Shown: positions 33,697-44,019, numbered from the stretch's first letter. The stretch: 64,000 nucleotides of DNA from Thelephora terrestris (GCA_015956445.1 WIUZ02000003.1:248001-312000), one strand, 5' to 3'. The notes: generated from the sequence alone by a model not told the origin. Program-made: numbers and translations.

Positions 33697-34594
33697 ATGT
33701 CTGCTTTCGCTGCCAACAACGCCTTGCTCAATGCCACCACCACCCCCTTTGATCTTTCCCCGTCCTTTGAGACGGATGCTCCCTTCGACGTGGAGCAACA
33801 CCTATACGATACTCCCGCCAACATCACTCACGACAACCAGGTTGCCGTGAACTTCTTGACCGCTCATAATGCTCCCGCCGAGTTCTGGGAGCAAGCAGGA
33901 TATGAAGACCCTAACAGGACTCGAAGGTGGGCTCCTGGAGTCACTCCCATGCAGGACGCGATGGAGCAGGAGAGGGAGGATAGGATTTTGAAGTTGGAGA
34001 AGAGGATGGATGTCATGTATGTTGTCGTCAACAGTCTCAACGAGGATTTCTCTCACTTTGCCTTGGAACATTGGAAACCCTTCCAGGAATCTCTCCTCAG
34101 GTACTTCGGCCATAGGTGCCATGGAGCATACTGCACCAACGCAGTTCCTCACTCCCCCATCGTCCCTCCGCCTCCTTCACGATCAGGGGGTTCCTCTCCC
34201 TCAGTCCCCTCCTTGGAGTCCTGTTCTGACTCGTCAGATGGTGGAGAGGACCCAGAAGAAGAAAGGTCGCAAGAATCCGATGACTCGTACTGGTCAACGC
34301 TGTCGTCCCTCCGACAAGTCACGTCAAGTCCGAATGAAGTTGAAGGTGGAGGTAGCGGGTCTCCAGGACCGTTATGGGTTCGCGTTAGTGAGCGCGGCAT
34401 TGACGGATGTGAAGCGAGAGATGTATGACAGTTTGTTTCACGATGTGTTGGGATGCAGGGAGTGTTGGGAGGACCCGGTAACTCGGGTGTACTCGTACTG
34501 CCCTCAGAGCGTACATAACCCTCATCACTTTGCTCATCGCTGCCCGTTTCTCCAGGACTGTGCTTGTGACGTGGACCCCTTTGTCCTCATTTAG
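33697..34594 (+). CDS. Gene region inside TG..CA unit copy 3
   Basis: A start codon at 33697 lies about 100 bases after a TATA box. The first 140 codons look like real protein: FDLSPSFETDAPFDVEQHLY, then a coiled coil (MEQEREDRILKLEKRMDVMY), then a Cys/His stretch (GHRCHGAYCTN) and a Ser/Glu-rich part (SDSSDGGEDPEEERSQESDD). A second, overlapping frame to 34594 ends in a Cys-rich segment (CRECWEDP ... HRCPFLQDCACD). The relation between the two frames is unresolved. The order helical part, coiled coil, acidic part resembles the genes in the other units. No known domain. Confidence 0.45.
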
Positions 34595-34936
34595 TTTTGT
34601 AGCTTTTGTTAGTCGCCTTTGTACTTTTATTACTACGAATAAGACCAATGTCTTGAATTATCTGTGTGATTTTAGATATTATGTCACGTGTTCGTGACAG
34701 CCGATCTCCTTTGCCCCAGATTGGAGGAGCTCTCACTTACCCCCTGTAGAAACGAAGAGAAATCCGCTATTCAGAGCATCATAAGGATGGCGGCATCGAG
34801 GGCATCAAGAAGGGCGGAACTGGAGACCATAAAGATTATGAGAGCCCGCAGTAAATTTGATCTGGAGGACATGTTGGAGCTTGAGGAACATGTTTTTAAC
34901 GTGGAATTCTATGGTGATGCCACTAGTAATGGCTGA

Positions 34937-35830
34937 GGGGGGGTCGGTCACCAGCCCTTCAGTGAGTTGTGTCTGCTTGCTTACCAGGTGGCAATCCTTA
35001 TTTTTCCATAGAGCAGCTGTTTGTATATGGCGGCTTATGCAGCCAATGGCAAAACCGGAGGAGCATAACGGAAGGCTGAAAAGGGAGGTTGCACTCTTTG
35101 TTGAAGAAAACCAGTGAATGAACCGCACTCCTATTCCGGGCAAACATCTTGTCATTTCATCAAGAAAGGTCGTTGCTTTGCATCTGTATACAATAAAAAA
35201 CCAATAATCGCGAGCATTCCTACGACTCAGGCAGCAAAACCCTCCCTGGGAAGTGTGCAGGCCATTTTGTAGCCTCTCCTCATTCTCTGCATTCCTGTTC
35301 AATTGCCTAGGTTTGGGACCTCAGATGTCAGGGTGGCTATAGTGTTGAATCCAACGTTCGCGTTGTACGCTTCAGGGGACTCCGGACATTTCGATATCTC
35401 TCCTTGGTCTACTGACTATTCAGTATGGATTCTGTTGGCTCTATATGGAAGAAACAAAGATTGTTCTCGCAGAGCCGTAACTGCAGGGCTTTTTTCGTGA
35501 GCATCTCGGATCGATTGTGATGCTTGAACCAGGATAAGGAGAGTGGGGGGTACTATAGACACTCGAGTGGAAAATCCCAGAATATGTATGTGTGTGAGTG
35601 ACAGACCAGAACCGGAGGCAAGAGAGAATCGTTGCGGCTTTGCACAGGGTTTGAATCCGCCAACCGACTCTATCCCCATTTCAAATGAGCCGGACCACAC
35701 ATAAAGACGTTGGAAGTAGTAAGTGCTTGAGACTTGATCACAGTGTTTACCTCGGCTTCTCGCCCGGCCCGCTCTTCAAGCAAATCGAGCAGGACCGGTG
35801 GACGACAAAAACCCTGCACGTCATGCAGTC
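34937..35830. other. Spacer between the two F-box-like genes
   Basis: The stretch contains the 3' end region of copy 1 and the 5' region of copy 2. An AATAAA-like signal (caataaaaaa) lies near 35190. The frames here are short and show no domain. Confidence 0.4.
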
Positions 35831-38278
35831 ATGTCCATTGCCACCACTGGTTGGGCATCCTGCATATCTCAGCACTTGCGCACAGTCAAGAAAACCCTGC
35901 AAGATGTGATCAGCCACCCAGAGTAAGTCCGCACCGTGGAACGCACAACGGCAGATCATTGAAACCCAAGTATCACAGTGTTGCGACGTGCTTGCATGAG
36001 GCTGAGGTCAGACCAACAAAAAATGTCCACCGATAGATGACCACTCACGTTGGTGCCGTTCTAGGCCAGGATAATTGAGCGAGAAGCTTTTGAAATAGTT
36101 GCCCTACTCCGCGTCTGGAAGAATGGATCCGCCCCAATCAACCGAATCCCTCCAGAAATACTCAGCACCATTCCGGACTTCTTGGACAGCGGTCACAAAG
36201 ACGGAGGTACAGTCGTGTTAACTCATGTGTGCAGGGCTTGGAGGGAGATCTTCATATTGCATCCATCTTTATGGACAGATTTGTGTTGGAAGAGTGCCGA
36301 GAAGACCCGGGCATACCTCAAACGCTCAAGATTATCCCCCATCAATGCGTTGCTGCAGCTGTATGAGAAACTGCCTCCTGACCACTTCTTCTTCCAGGTC
36401 ATCCAACATTGAACTGGGGTTCTTCTAGGGGGGCTCTGTGGTGGCAGAGGATCAAGGCCCAGAGAGTTCCTGTGAAGGTGGTTCCTAGGTTGTACAGTGT
36501 CAAGGAACTCCAAGAAGCGACTGGGGAACAGTTGCGAAGAAAGCGCGAAGGTGGAGATACCAGAAGAGAGCTAGAGACAAAGCAAGAAGAACAGAGAGAT
36601 CGCGAGAGTTCCGAAAGAGTTCCAAGGGGTTCCGAAGGGAAGATTCGACGAGGGGAGCAGAGAACACTAGGGGAAGACACTGGGGACAACGAGGGGACTA
36701 GAGCAAAGCTTCAGACTAGGAGGAGGGGAACATGGCTGACTGGACTTCAATAGGATGGAGCGCAATGATCTCCAGAGTAGCTAGTACAGGATATATATAC
36801 TAAGGTCTGCTCTGAGAAGGATCCAGAGAAGAAAGGAGGGAAACTGTGAAATAGGGACCTATGATGCAATGGCGAAGTCATAGGGGAAGAGGAGAAAAGG
36901 GGAAAGTCGTCATGAAAGGGGAAGTCATCATAAAGGGGGAACTAAGCAAAGGGGAAAGTCTTCTGGAGAAGAGGAAGCTCCGGCGAAGGAGAGGAAGCTC
37001 CGGCGAAGGAGAGGAAGCTCTGGTGGATAGGAAGCTCCGGCGAAGAAGAAGAAGTTCCGAAGAGGAGGATGTTCCGAAGGAGGTTGCAAAGGTTGCAAAG
37101 GAATTTGCAAAGGTTGCGAAGGGGAGGAAAAGCGAAGAGGAGGAATGAGGACTGAGGACAGCAAACCTCAGAATCCCACATCCCCAGAACTGGAGGCACT
37201 ACAACGTACCATGGGTCAGCTCAAAACCCTGACCGTAGATGGTCGTCCGGAATACCTGAATGGTTTCATCAGCCACTTATCCAATACCGAGCCCCTCCTT
37301 GAATGGTTAGAGTTAGATGGCTTCTCCTCCGCGCTACCTGGGCTTTTCACCAGGGACCTCTCTTCACTCCATGGTCTGCGGCTGTGCCAAGTCAAGACGG
37401 AGTTACCGTGGAGGAATATGACTAACCTCACATCACTCTATCTGCAATCAGTGTTACCAAAGATCTCCATTACTCAGCTCCTCGACTTTTTTGAGGGCGC
37501 TCTTCGCCTCCGCACAATTGCACTCATCTACACAATCTCAAGCTCCAGCGGTCAAGTCGGTCAATTGGTGTCGTTGCCAAGCCTGAAGGAGATGGTGATC
37601 AGTGGATATATCCCATGCGCACCCTTGCTCGGCCACCTTTCCATTCCGGCTGGCGCTAAATTGGATATAGAATCCGAGTCGTTTGACCCCAGCTACGAGA
37701 ACCTTTTTCTAAGATCCCCCAATAACTTCAAGACCCTCTCAAACTTCACGACAGTCAGCTTTAAGCTCGGACACCACGCTTCAAGTGCAGAATTTTCCGG
37801 GTCAAACGGGAAGGTATCCAAGACTTCCGAATATCCTAAAGCCAACATTTTGATGGCACTTGAATACTTGGCTCGACTCGACTCTTCTACCACCGAGCAG
37901 TTGAGTATCTCCGGTGGTGGTCTTCCAGTGGCTGATGATGTTCACCGGGCACTCCTTCCCATGCAAGACCTACGCACCCTCATGATCCGCCAATGCGAGT
38001 GCCAACATGCCCCCATTCACTCCTTGTCCCCCCAACCACAACCATCGAGTGTTTTATTATGCCCCAAGTTGGAGGAACTCGTCCTTAGGCCCTGCATAAG
38101 CAGAAAGAAAACTATCATTCAGAGCGTGATAGGGATGGCGACATCGAGGGCGTTGAGGGGGGCGAGGCTCAAGACCGTTAGGATTCTGGGATGCCGCGGT
38201 GAATTTGACCAGGAGGATGTGTTGGAGCTCGAGAAGCATGCATTGTGCATGGAGTTTGGTGCTGAGGGCCGGTGGTAG
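35831..38278 (+). pseudogene. F-box-like/LRR-type gene, copy 2, interrupted by a solo LTR
   Basis: Exon 1 (35831-35922) begins MSIATTGWASCISQ, exon 2 is 35979-36006, and exon 3 runs from 36065 to a stop at 38276-38278 around an insertion at 36410-37203. It has NRIPPEILSTIPDF (F-box-like), LTHVCRAWREIFILHPSLW, then leucine-rich repeats (HLSNTEPLLEWLELDGFSS, DLSSLHGLRLCQVKTELPWRNMTNL) and the family's end (LCPKLEELVLRPC ... LELEKHALCMEFG). Apart from the insertion I see no stop. It is a tandem paralog of 26707-34936. With the insert in place the protein would be cut after FFQVIQ. Confidence 0.82.
36410..37203 (-). mobile_element. Solo LTR of about 0.79 kb in F-box copy 2
   Basis: Begins TGAACTGGGG and ends GCACTACA, flanked by a 4-bp duplication ACGT whose left copy now reads ACAT (36406-36409 and 37204-37207). 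The host frame continues across it (VIQ then RTMGQL). A left-facing TATA box (TTAGTATATATATCC, minus strand, about 36800) shares the neighbouring word gctagtacagg with the unit at 32300, which hints at a related promoter. The right half is purine-rich with 20-bp repeats (GGAAGCTCCGGCGAAGGAGA, about 36970-37045). Confidence 0.65.
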
Positions 38279-38815
38279 TGCCTGGGGAGGATATCTTTAT
38301 CACCTGATCTCTAGCGAGTTTTAATCATTTGCGTATCGAACGATGATCCTCGACTTTTGGTATTTTCCCATCAGAGCGGCTGCCTGTATACGCGCGGTCC
38401 TGTTTCTTGTGCGAAGCCCCCTGGCTAACCTTTGTAGATAGCTTCAGTCAAGACTCGTGCTCAGTCACGCCTCACCAGAGAGATTGACGGTCTGGTGTCG
38501 TTACTGTGTGTATGGAGTACTTGGAAAACTGTGTCACCAGTGGCCAATGGGATAAACTTCCCCTCAGGCGAAACTGACTGTCTTTGCTATTCACTCTGTG
38601 AAATGGCCGGAAGTCTCTGAAATATATCAGGATTTATTTCAGTACAGAACATTGGTGAGAGTTGTAAGACGCAGGGTGAAAGCCCGGAGGGCTTTCCGAT
38701 CGGGAGATATGGTCCTGGGTATGGGGTCAGCAGCGTACCCAAAACTTTAGGAGGGACGACGCATGAGGTGCACCTCATACCCAGGTTCTAGTCGTCGCTG
38801 ACTACTCACCAATCT
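38279..38815. other. Spacer, left flank of the DIRS-like element
   Basis: No gene is supported. A short palindrome (atgaggtgcacctcat, 38762-38777) lies close to the recombinase end of the element and could belong to its terminal structure, but I could not define the terminus. Confidence 0.35.
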
Positions 38816-39583
38816 TTATCGTGCAGATGGGACTGCGATGCGGACGAATTTGTCGTGGACGTCGGGCGGAGCAGCTTGCATATAGGGAGCAAGAACCGTC
38901 GCGTGGTCTCGCAGGTACTTGTGGAAGGCGTCACTGTTCCACCTGCCTTTTGCTTTCATGACGTCGAAAGGCAGACCACGAAGGAGGTATTCCATTGTCG
39001 AACCAATGCGGATCGAGTGACCGTGCATGCGGTCGAGCCCTGCCGCTTTCGATGCTTTAGTTAAACGGCTCACGAACGTGGTCTTGGTTAGTGGTACCAT
39101 TTCCTTTTTCTTGTTGTGGTACCCAAAAAGGTGAGCATTGGCCGGGGGGTTGTTGATTTCGAGGTGCCTCTGCAGCGCGCCCTCGGGATCACTGACCCCT
39201 TCCTGCCTGGCCCAATACAAACTCTCTCCCTCGGTGCGGCTGGCTTTTGTCTGTGGCACGTGAAACTCTGTCACCTCAAGTCCTCTCCTGTCCACTCTCT
39301 CCTTCAAATCAGACCGTTTGACATGTACATCGGGGTTGAATGATGTGAGAGTCTTCACTGTGACCTCGCCTAGCCTCACCGTCGCCCAGAATGCCGATGT
39401 TAAGCAAGCGAATACCGCTACGTCCAATGGCTCTGTCTGTGAAAGATGAGCGTGAATTTTCTCGATATGTTCGACCGTGATTGGCTTCCTCTTCTCGCGA
39501 GACGACGCTGGAGGCGCCAAAGATTTCACGCCCTTGATGACCGCATCTAGTTCCAGCCCCTCGACATTTCCAGCCCACCCCAT
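38816..39583 (-). CDS. Tyrosine recombinase C-terminal domain of the DIRS-like element
   Basis: The catalytic half of a tyrosine recombinase: Arg in TVRLGEV, Lys region KASRTEGESLYW, HGHSIRIGS (HxxR) and the terminal Tyr in HKYLRDH. The N-terminal core-binding half lies in the neighbouring frame around 39600-39950 (LNSLLPTTQATYGTGLLAFHVFC). Confidence 0.75.
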   Translation of the reverse strand: MGWAGNVEGLELDAVIKGVKSLAPPASSREKRKPITVEHIEKIHAHLSQTEPLDVAVFACLTSAFWATVRLGEVTVKTLTSFNPDVHVKRSDLKERVDRRGLEVTEFHVPQTKASRTEGESLYWARQEGVSDPEGALQRHLEINNPPANAHLFGYHNKKKEMVPLTKTTFVSRLTKASKAAGLDRMHGHSIRIGSTMEYLLRGLPFDVMKAKGRWNSDAFHKYLRDHATVLAPYMQAAPPDVHDKFVRIAVPSAR

Positions 39584-40026
39584 GAATGATGTGCCACACC
39601 CTGACTGCTGCGACGTAGTTCGTGATTGCGGATGAACTATAGATCCCGGCCAACTTGGAGACGAAACTCTTCAAGATGAGATCGCTGACTGGCGCTCTCA
39701 AGTCTTCCGCAATGTCTCTCGAGTCGCAGAACACGTGGAATGCCAGGAGACCGGTGCCATATGTCGCTTGTGTTGTTGGTAGGAGCGAGTTCAGAGCCAC
39801 CTCCTCAATCCGCTGAAGATCTTGTGGACTCAGCGCTGTGGGTCTGCCCTGGGGGTCCAATAACTCTCTCGGTGTCGCTGGCCGCCACAAGCGGATCCTG
39901 TCTTTCGCCGGACAGTGAGGTCGTAAACGAGAGGGATTTGGAGTAAGGTTGACTGGGTACGGCATAGGGTTAGACCGAGCCTTTTTCGGTGGTGGGGGGC
40001 GAGTCGTTTCGTGGGTGTTGAAAATA

Positions 40027-42426
40027 CTACCATGCATTTTTCGCTTCGTAATCCTCCCATGCGCAGGAGTCGAGGCCTGCCGCTGTGCGACGACGCTCGT
40101 CTGCCTCTGATTGACTAATTGGGGGCTTGCATGCTGCGTGTTGGTTTCCGAACTGTGGGTGGGGGCTACAACCGCCGTGGTTGAGGGGCAAAACAAAAGG
40201 CTTGAGTTCTTGGGGTAGTTCAATAGGTGGGAGGAGTTTGCTGCGATCTGGAAAAATTCCTCTTGATGGCCCGTCCACTGGGTTGGAGGCGCTCGCAACG
40301 TAGCGGGTGTACGCCGTGCATCCATGTAGACTGAGACGAAGAAGGATCCGTTTGAATACCTCGTTGACTTGGGCGTTCCGGCTCTTTCCTGCCCACCACC
40401 CTTCGACCACACCCCTGTTATCCCTGAAGACCTTGAAATGTGTGCCTGGAGGAACCTCTTTGATAACGGCTTTGGTGAGGAGCTCCATTCCGACCGCTTC
40501 CGCCCAGCCGATGTCCCTCCCTTCTGAGTTCCATTCTGGTTTGAGGGTCCAAGCCCTCCATCGATTGCGAATAACAATCCCGATTCCGACCGTCGAGCTT
40601 GCATCGGAAAAAGCGTGGACATCAATTACTTCTTGAGCTCCAGGGATTTCTCGAGTCAAGGTGGGTCTGCTGAGCGTTCGCAGCCACCAGAGGAGGTCAA
40701 AATCGGTGTGACGTGGCGAATGACGAGGCTTGTGGGGAGAGTCGTGAAAGATCATGATCATGCCTTCCAATTTTGTCAAATAAGCCCTCCCCTCCGGCAC
40801 AATAAGGCACGTGTGCAGCAACTTTCCGTAAAGTCTCTCCACGTCTTGCAGGGTGTGAGTTTTTCGCCACCTCCACTCCTCTATTGCCTTGATGTACTTC
40901 TCTTTTTTCTTATCCTGCAGGCTGACTGTTTTCTCTTCCAGATCCCAATCAAAGCCGATGAAAGGGACAACCTTCCCGAACGGCACATCTTTTGACCGTT
41001 CCCATGGGATGCCCAGTTTGGCGCTGATGCTGTCAACGTCCTCAATCGAAAACGCAAGGCCTGATTCCGCCAATCCCTGGGGTTGTGCTGCCAGATCTCG
41101 AAGGGGCATAGCCATGTCTTCGACGAATTCCTCGACCTGGTCGCTAGGGAGCAAGTCTCCCTTGAACCAAAACCTTCCTCCTTTCTGCTGCCTTCCTCCG
41201 TTCCCCTTTATCTTCATCCTCCACTTCTCACGTAGCTGGTTGTAGCCCTCCAAGAATTCTTGTTGAATTGCGAAAAACACAAAATCATCTACCCATCTGA
41301 GGGACGGCCCGATACCCACCTCTCTCAGAATATCCAGGAGAGCGTCGCCGAACATCCCGAACAGACCGCCAGATGACTTCTTACCAAAACAGGCACAAGT
41401 GTTCAATGCAAATGGCTTCGGGCTTCGGTCGTCACTTAGCCTAACCACCACCCCTGGCCATTGATCCCTCGCCAGCAGGACGATCCGGTATGCCTCTGCC
41501 ACGTCTCGACATGCGCCTCTCGATCCAGGCGGCAGGGACCATGTCAGTGTTGCGACGGTTGCAAATGTTCCCCATGTACACGGGTATAAATCGGTTTCGA
41601 TGCTTGAATTAATGGAAATGATGTCTTTTACATTGCGCGGATATGACAGGTTCTGTATTAGTCGAAATTTGCTGGGCTTGCCGGGCTTCGGAATTAAGGA
41701 TATGGGAGAGGTTTGGAACGGTCCAATGATTTCTTCGAGTTCCGTTCGGGAGAACGGTCCCCAATATTGTCCTTTCTGAAACTCGATATCTACAACGTCT
41801 TGGAAAACTTCCTGATGTGCAATAATAGATGGGTGATTAGGGGGAGTGAATGTAGTGCTGATAGGACCGATGCCTGCGTCGGCTCCATAAGTTATGAAGT
41901 GCGGGATTTGAGGGTATCTGTGTGCTATGTGTGCTGCATCGAGAGCGGACTTCCACTCTACTGCCACTAGAGGAGTTCGTATTTCAGGCCTGCGCGAACT
42001 GGCAGGTATCAGCCCCGTGCTCTGCAGAGCCGCACCCCGAGCATTCGTGGAGATGGTTGTCTGCAAAATTCCTGCACCTATTGGGACGCTGCCAATCTGT
42101 ACAGAGGATGGCCCCTCGCTTATTGAGGATTCTTCCTGACGCTGTTCGGGTTGAACTCGCCTCCTTGCCATTCCACAGTTTGGAAGATTGGCACATCGGA
42201 ACATGGTGCTTGTGTCTGCCGAGACAGACCGGACACGCGGGAAGCTTGTCCTGCCTCCCGGACCCTGATGCGCGCGACCGAAAACTCTGCCGCCTCGGTT
42301 CAGGGGATCGCGAGCGTTTTTGGTTGTAACTCGTCCGCCTGACAGGAGACCTCGAACGAGACCTCCTGTACCTGGCCGGCCTGGACCCATACGTGTTTCT
42401 TTCAGGCCTCTGCGCTCCCCTGTCAA
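40027..42426 (-). CDS. RT-RNase H frame of the DIRS-like element
   Basis: A 799-codon open frame. RT motifs include KFRLIQNLSYPR, RDVAEAYRIVLL, CFGKKSSGGLFG and the catalytic WVDDF. The RNase H part has DVHAFSDASS, AEAVGMELL and VASASNPVDGPSRG; the last is typical of DIRS-group RNase H. The first ~100 residues overlap the zinc-knuckle frame. Confidence 0.75.
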   Translation of the reverse strand: MTGERRGLKETRMGPGRPGTGGLVRGLLSGGRVTTKNARDPLNRGGRVFGRAHQGPGGRTSFPRVRSVSADTSTMFRCANLPNCGMARRRVQPEQRQEESSISEGPSSVQIGSVPIGAGILQTTISTNARGAALQSTGLIPASSRRPEIRTPLVAVEWKSALDAAHIAHRYPQIPHFITYGADAGIGPISTTFTPPNHPSIIAHQEVFQDVVDIEFQKGQYWGPFSRTELEEIIGPFQTSPISLIPKPGKPSKFRLIQNLSYPRNVKDIISINSSIETDLYPCTWGTFATVATLTWSLPPGSRGACRDVAEAYRIVLLARDQWPGVVVRLSDDRSPKPFALNTCACFGKKSSGGLFGMFGDALLDILREVGIGPSLRWVDDFVFFAIQQEFLEGYNQLREKWRMKIKGNGGRQQKGGRFWFKGDLLPSDQVEEFVEDMAMPLRDLAAQPQGLAESGLAFSIEDVDSISAKLGIPWERSKDVPFGKVVPFIGFDWDLEEKTVSLQDKKKEKYIKAIEEWRWRKTHTLQDVERLYGKLLHTCLIVPEGRAYLTKLEGMIMIFHDSPHKPRHSPRHTDFDLLWWLRTLSRPTLTREIPGAQEVIDVHAFSDASSTVGIGIVIRNRWRAWTLKPEWNSEGRDIGWAEAVGMELLTKAVIKEVPPGTHFKVFRDNRGVVEGWWAGKSRNAQVNEVFKRILLRLSLHGCTAYTRYVASASNPVDGPSRGIFPDRSKLLPPIELPQELKPFVLPLNHGGCSPHPQFGNQHAACKPPISQSEADERRRTAAGLDSCAWEDYEAKNAW

Positions 42427-42643
42427 GCTTATCCTTGTACCAGCCGAGAACTGCCTCTTGTCTAGACTGGTGGGGAGGAAAACAAAAAAGGAAAAAAGGC
42501 GCCAGATCCATGTACCGGTGCAAAAAGGGAGGTCGGGTGAGGTATTTGAACATGGAGCATAGGGTGTAGCGGAGCAAAACCGAAACCAGTTTGAGTGTAC
42601 CGTGGATCAAATGTCCGAGCATGTGCCAGTCGTTGTAGAAAAA

Positions 42644-43681
42644 TTAGATTCTGTCTTTGGAGAGGGTTAAACATGCACTTACATTGTTCTTGGCCTGAAC
42701 CTCGTTCCTGATATCATCCCTGAACTCCTTCATCAAATTGTCGTTGACCTCCGAGATGGAATAAGCGTCTGTTTTGAGGCGAGACGTCCAGTCTCGTCGG
42801 ACTCTGTCCTGATAGCGCATGATCGTCTGTAACCTGTACGACTGGGACCGAATCGGGTGGTCGTCCAGGCTTAAGAAGAACATGACCAGTTGGGTGACTT
42901 CGTGTTGGCTCCATCCGCAGGCCTTCATGCATCCCACCATCCTCGTTTTGGCCTCAGTCAACTGCTCCCATGATAGGTCCTCGTCCTTAACGGCTTTGGT
43001 GGATGTTGCCGCAGAAGCCTTGGATCGGAGCACTATTCGACCGTTACCAGTGCCGACGAGATTGTAGTCATCTGATGATAGGAGGTCTGCTCCTGAGGTT
43101 TCTCGGCACCCGTCCGCTGTGAAGTACCAGAGCTCCACAAACTCCTTCTTCTCCAGCCTCTTCAGGATGTTCCGCGCGGGTTTGATGTCGAGGAAACTAG
43201 GAGTGGGTCGACTGACCCAATCTGGGACCTCTGATTCGGAGTTTCGCTCGCTGGTTGACAGGTCTACCTGCTCCCGGTCTCCCTCGCCTTCTTGCTCCCT
43301 TTCCTGCTGTTGGTGTAACCGAAGGTGCTCGTTCCATTCCTCAACGGCTCTTTTGTGCTGCCCTCTCCAACCCTGTCTCAAAATTTCAAGTGTCTCCTCC
43401 AGGGACTTTCCTCCTGCCATTATGGCATTTCTAGCTGCATCCCAAACTGCGTCCTCATAGTTGGGCTCAGTCTCTGTCGTGGGGTCCCGGAGCTGCATAG
43501 CGGTGAAGGATTCGCAGAATTGCGCGAGCGAAGAGAGGCAATTTATCGGGGACTTAGTGGGTGGATTAAAAGGTGAACGAATGGGTAATATTAGGTGTAG
43601 CGTGTAGGATATGAGATGAAACGATGAAACGAGGGAGTTGAGGATGGCAGGGAGATGGACGTGCTGCCGCAAGAGCGCCAC
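42644..43681 (-). CDS. Gag-like frame of the DIRS-like element (345 aa)
   Basis: The N-terminal frame of the element. It has no recognisable enzymatic domain, is rich in Glu/Gln in the middle (HLRLHQQQEREQEGEGDREQ), and has a helical segment (LTEAKTRMVGCMKACGWSQH) that fits a capsid-like protein. A zinc-knuckle part follows in the next frame, downstream of a consensus splice donor. The position before RT supports a Gag call. Confidence 0.55.
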   Translation of the reverse strand: MALLRQHVHLPAILNSLVSSFHLISYTLHLILPIRSPFNPPTKSPINCLSSLAQFCESFTAMQLRDPTTETEPNYEDAVWDAARNAIMAGGKSLEETLEILRQGWRGQHKRAVEEWNEHLRLHQQQEREQEGEGDREQVDLSTSERNSESEVPDWVSRPTPSFLDIKPARNILKRLEKKEFVELWYFTADGCRETSGADLLSSDDYNLVGTGNGRIVLRSKASAATSTKAVKDEDLSWEQLTEAKTRMVGCMKACGWSQHEVTQLVMFFLSLDDHPIRSQSYRLQTIMRYQDRVRRDWTSRLKTDAYSISEVNDNLMKEFRDDIRNEVQAKNNVSACLTLSKDRI

Positions 43682-44019
43682 ATGCCATCTCCCGCCGCTA
43701 ATTCAAAGACATCGTTCTCTTTAGTTCACTCGTGCCTCGCTCGCACGAGACCATCACATACCAAATTAGTGATTTTCAAACAGCGAGGTTTCTGTCAACT
43801 CTCTCGATTGAAATTGAAAACACTGCGGGTCCACTTGGCTGATGCTCTCCTGAAACAATCGTCACTAACTCAATTTGGGTTTCCCCCAGCTCTCCCCGTC
43901 TGGGTTACCCTGCAACCAAACTGTCCCAATAAATGTCACCCTAAATCATGGGAACATCCAACGACTCGGTGTTTAGCTAACGTTCAACACCGGCAAAGAT
44001 TTGGCCAAGCGAAAGACGA

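Larger units (their letters stand above)
31443..34699. mobile_element. TG..CA unit copy 3 (3257 bp), target duplication GCCGA
   Basis: Begins TGTCAGGGTTGTGG and ends TTCGTGACA. The duplication GCCGA is at 31438-31442 and 34700-34704, and removal leaves the F-box exon in frame (WPAD then LLCPRLEEL, as in the tandem paralog). It shares end sequence and layout with copies 1 and 2 but little of the interior. A TATA box facing left (CCTATAAATACCC, minus strand, about 32310) and one facing right (GTATATAA, 33594-33601) are divergent. A right-facing gene follows the latter. Confidence 0.82.
26707..34936 (+). pseudogene. F-box-like/LRR-type gene, copy 1, split by two TG..CA units
   Basis: Exon 1 (26707-26810) begins MPETTTGWASHISQ, exon 2 is 26868-26895, and exon 3 starts at 26954. 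Exon 3 carries the F-box-like motif NWIPPEILTTIPHF, then LTHVCRAWREIFISRPSLWTDLCW, then the leucine-rich part (HLSNPEPLLEWLEM, DLSSLRNLRLSHL). This family is much expanded in Agaricomycetes; F-box proteins usually pick targets for SCF ubiquitin ligases. The exon is cut at 26997-30293 and 31443-34699, and the last part (ADLLCPRLEELSL to the stop at 34934-34936) follows the second insert. An in-frame TGA also lies near 26969. The tandem copy at 35831 shows the uninterrupted layout. Confidence 0.8.
38816..43681 (-). mobile_element. DIRS-like tyrosine-recombinase retrotransposon
   Basis: Reading along the minus strand: a Gag-like frame (43681-42644), a zinc-knuckle stretch (CPVCLGRHKHHVPMC and CSGCGSAEHGADTC, within 42520-41984), reverse transcriptase with RNase H (42426-40027; catalytic box WVDDFVFF, RNase H start HAFSDASSTVGIG), and a tyrosine recombinase (about 39950-38816; FWATVRLGEV, HGHSIRIGS, and KYLRDH carrying the nucleophile Tyr). 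RT-RH followed by a tyrosine recombinase instead of a DDE integrase is the mark of the DIRS/Ngaro/PAT group. No methyltransferase domain is seen. Terminal repeats were not identified. A GTAAGT site at the end of the Gag-like frame suggests splicing. It may be near-whole, with several overlapping frames. Confidence 0.8.

Noticed and set aside
39309-40625. 438-codon frame across the recombinase region
   Set aside because: Only its middle carries the N-terminal part of the recombinase; the first ~130 residues overlap the RNase H frame in another phase and look non-coding, so it is not called as a separate gene.
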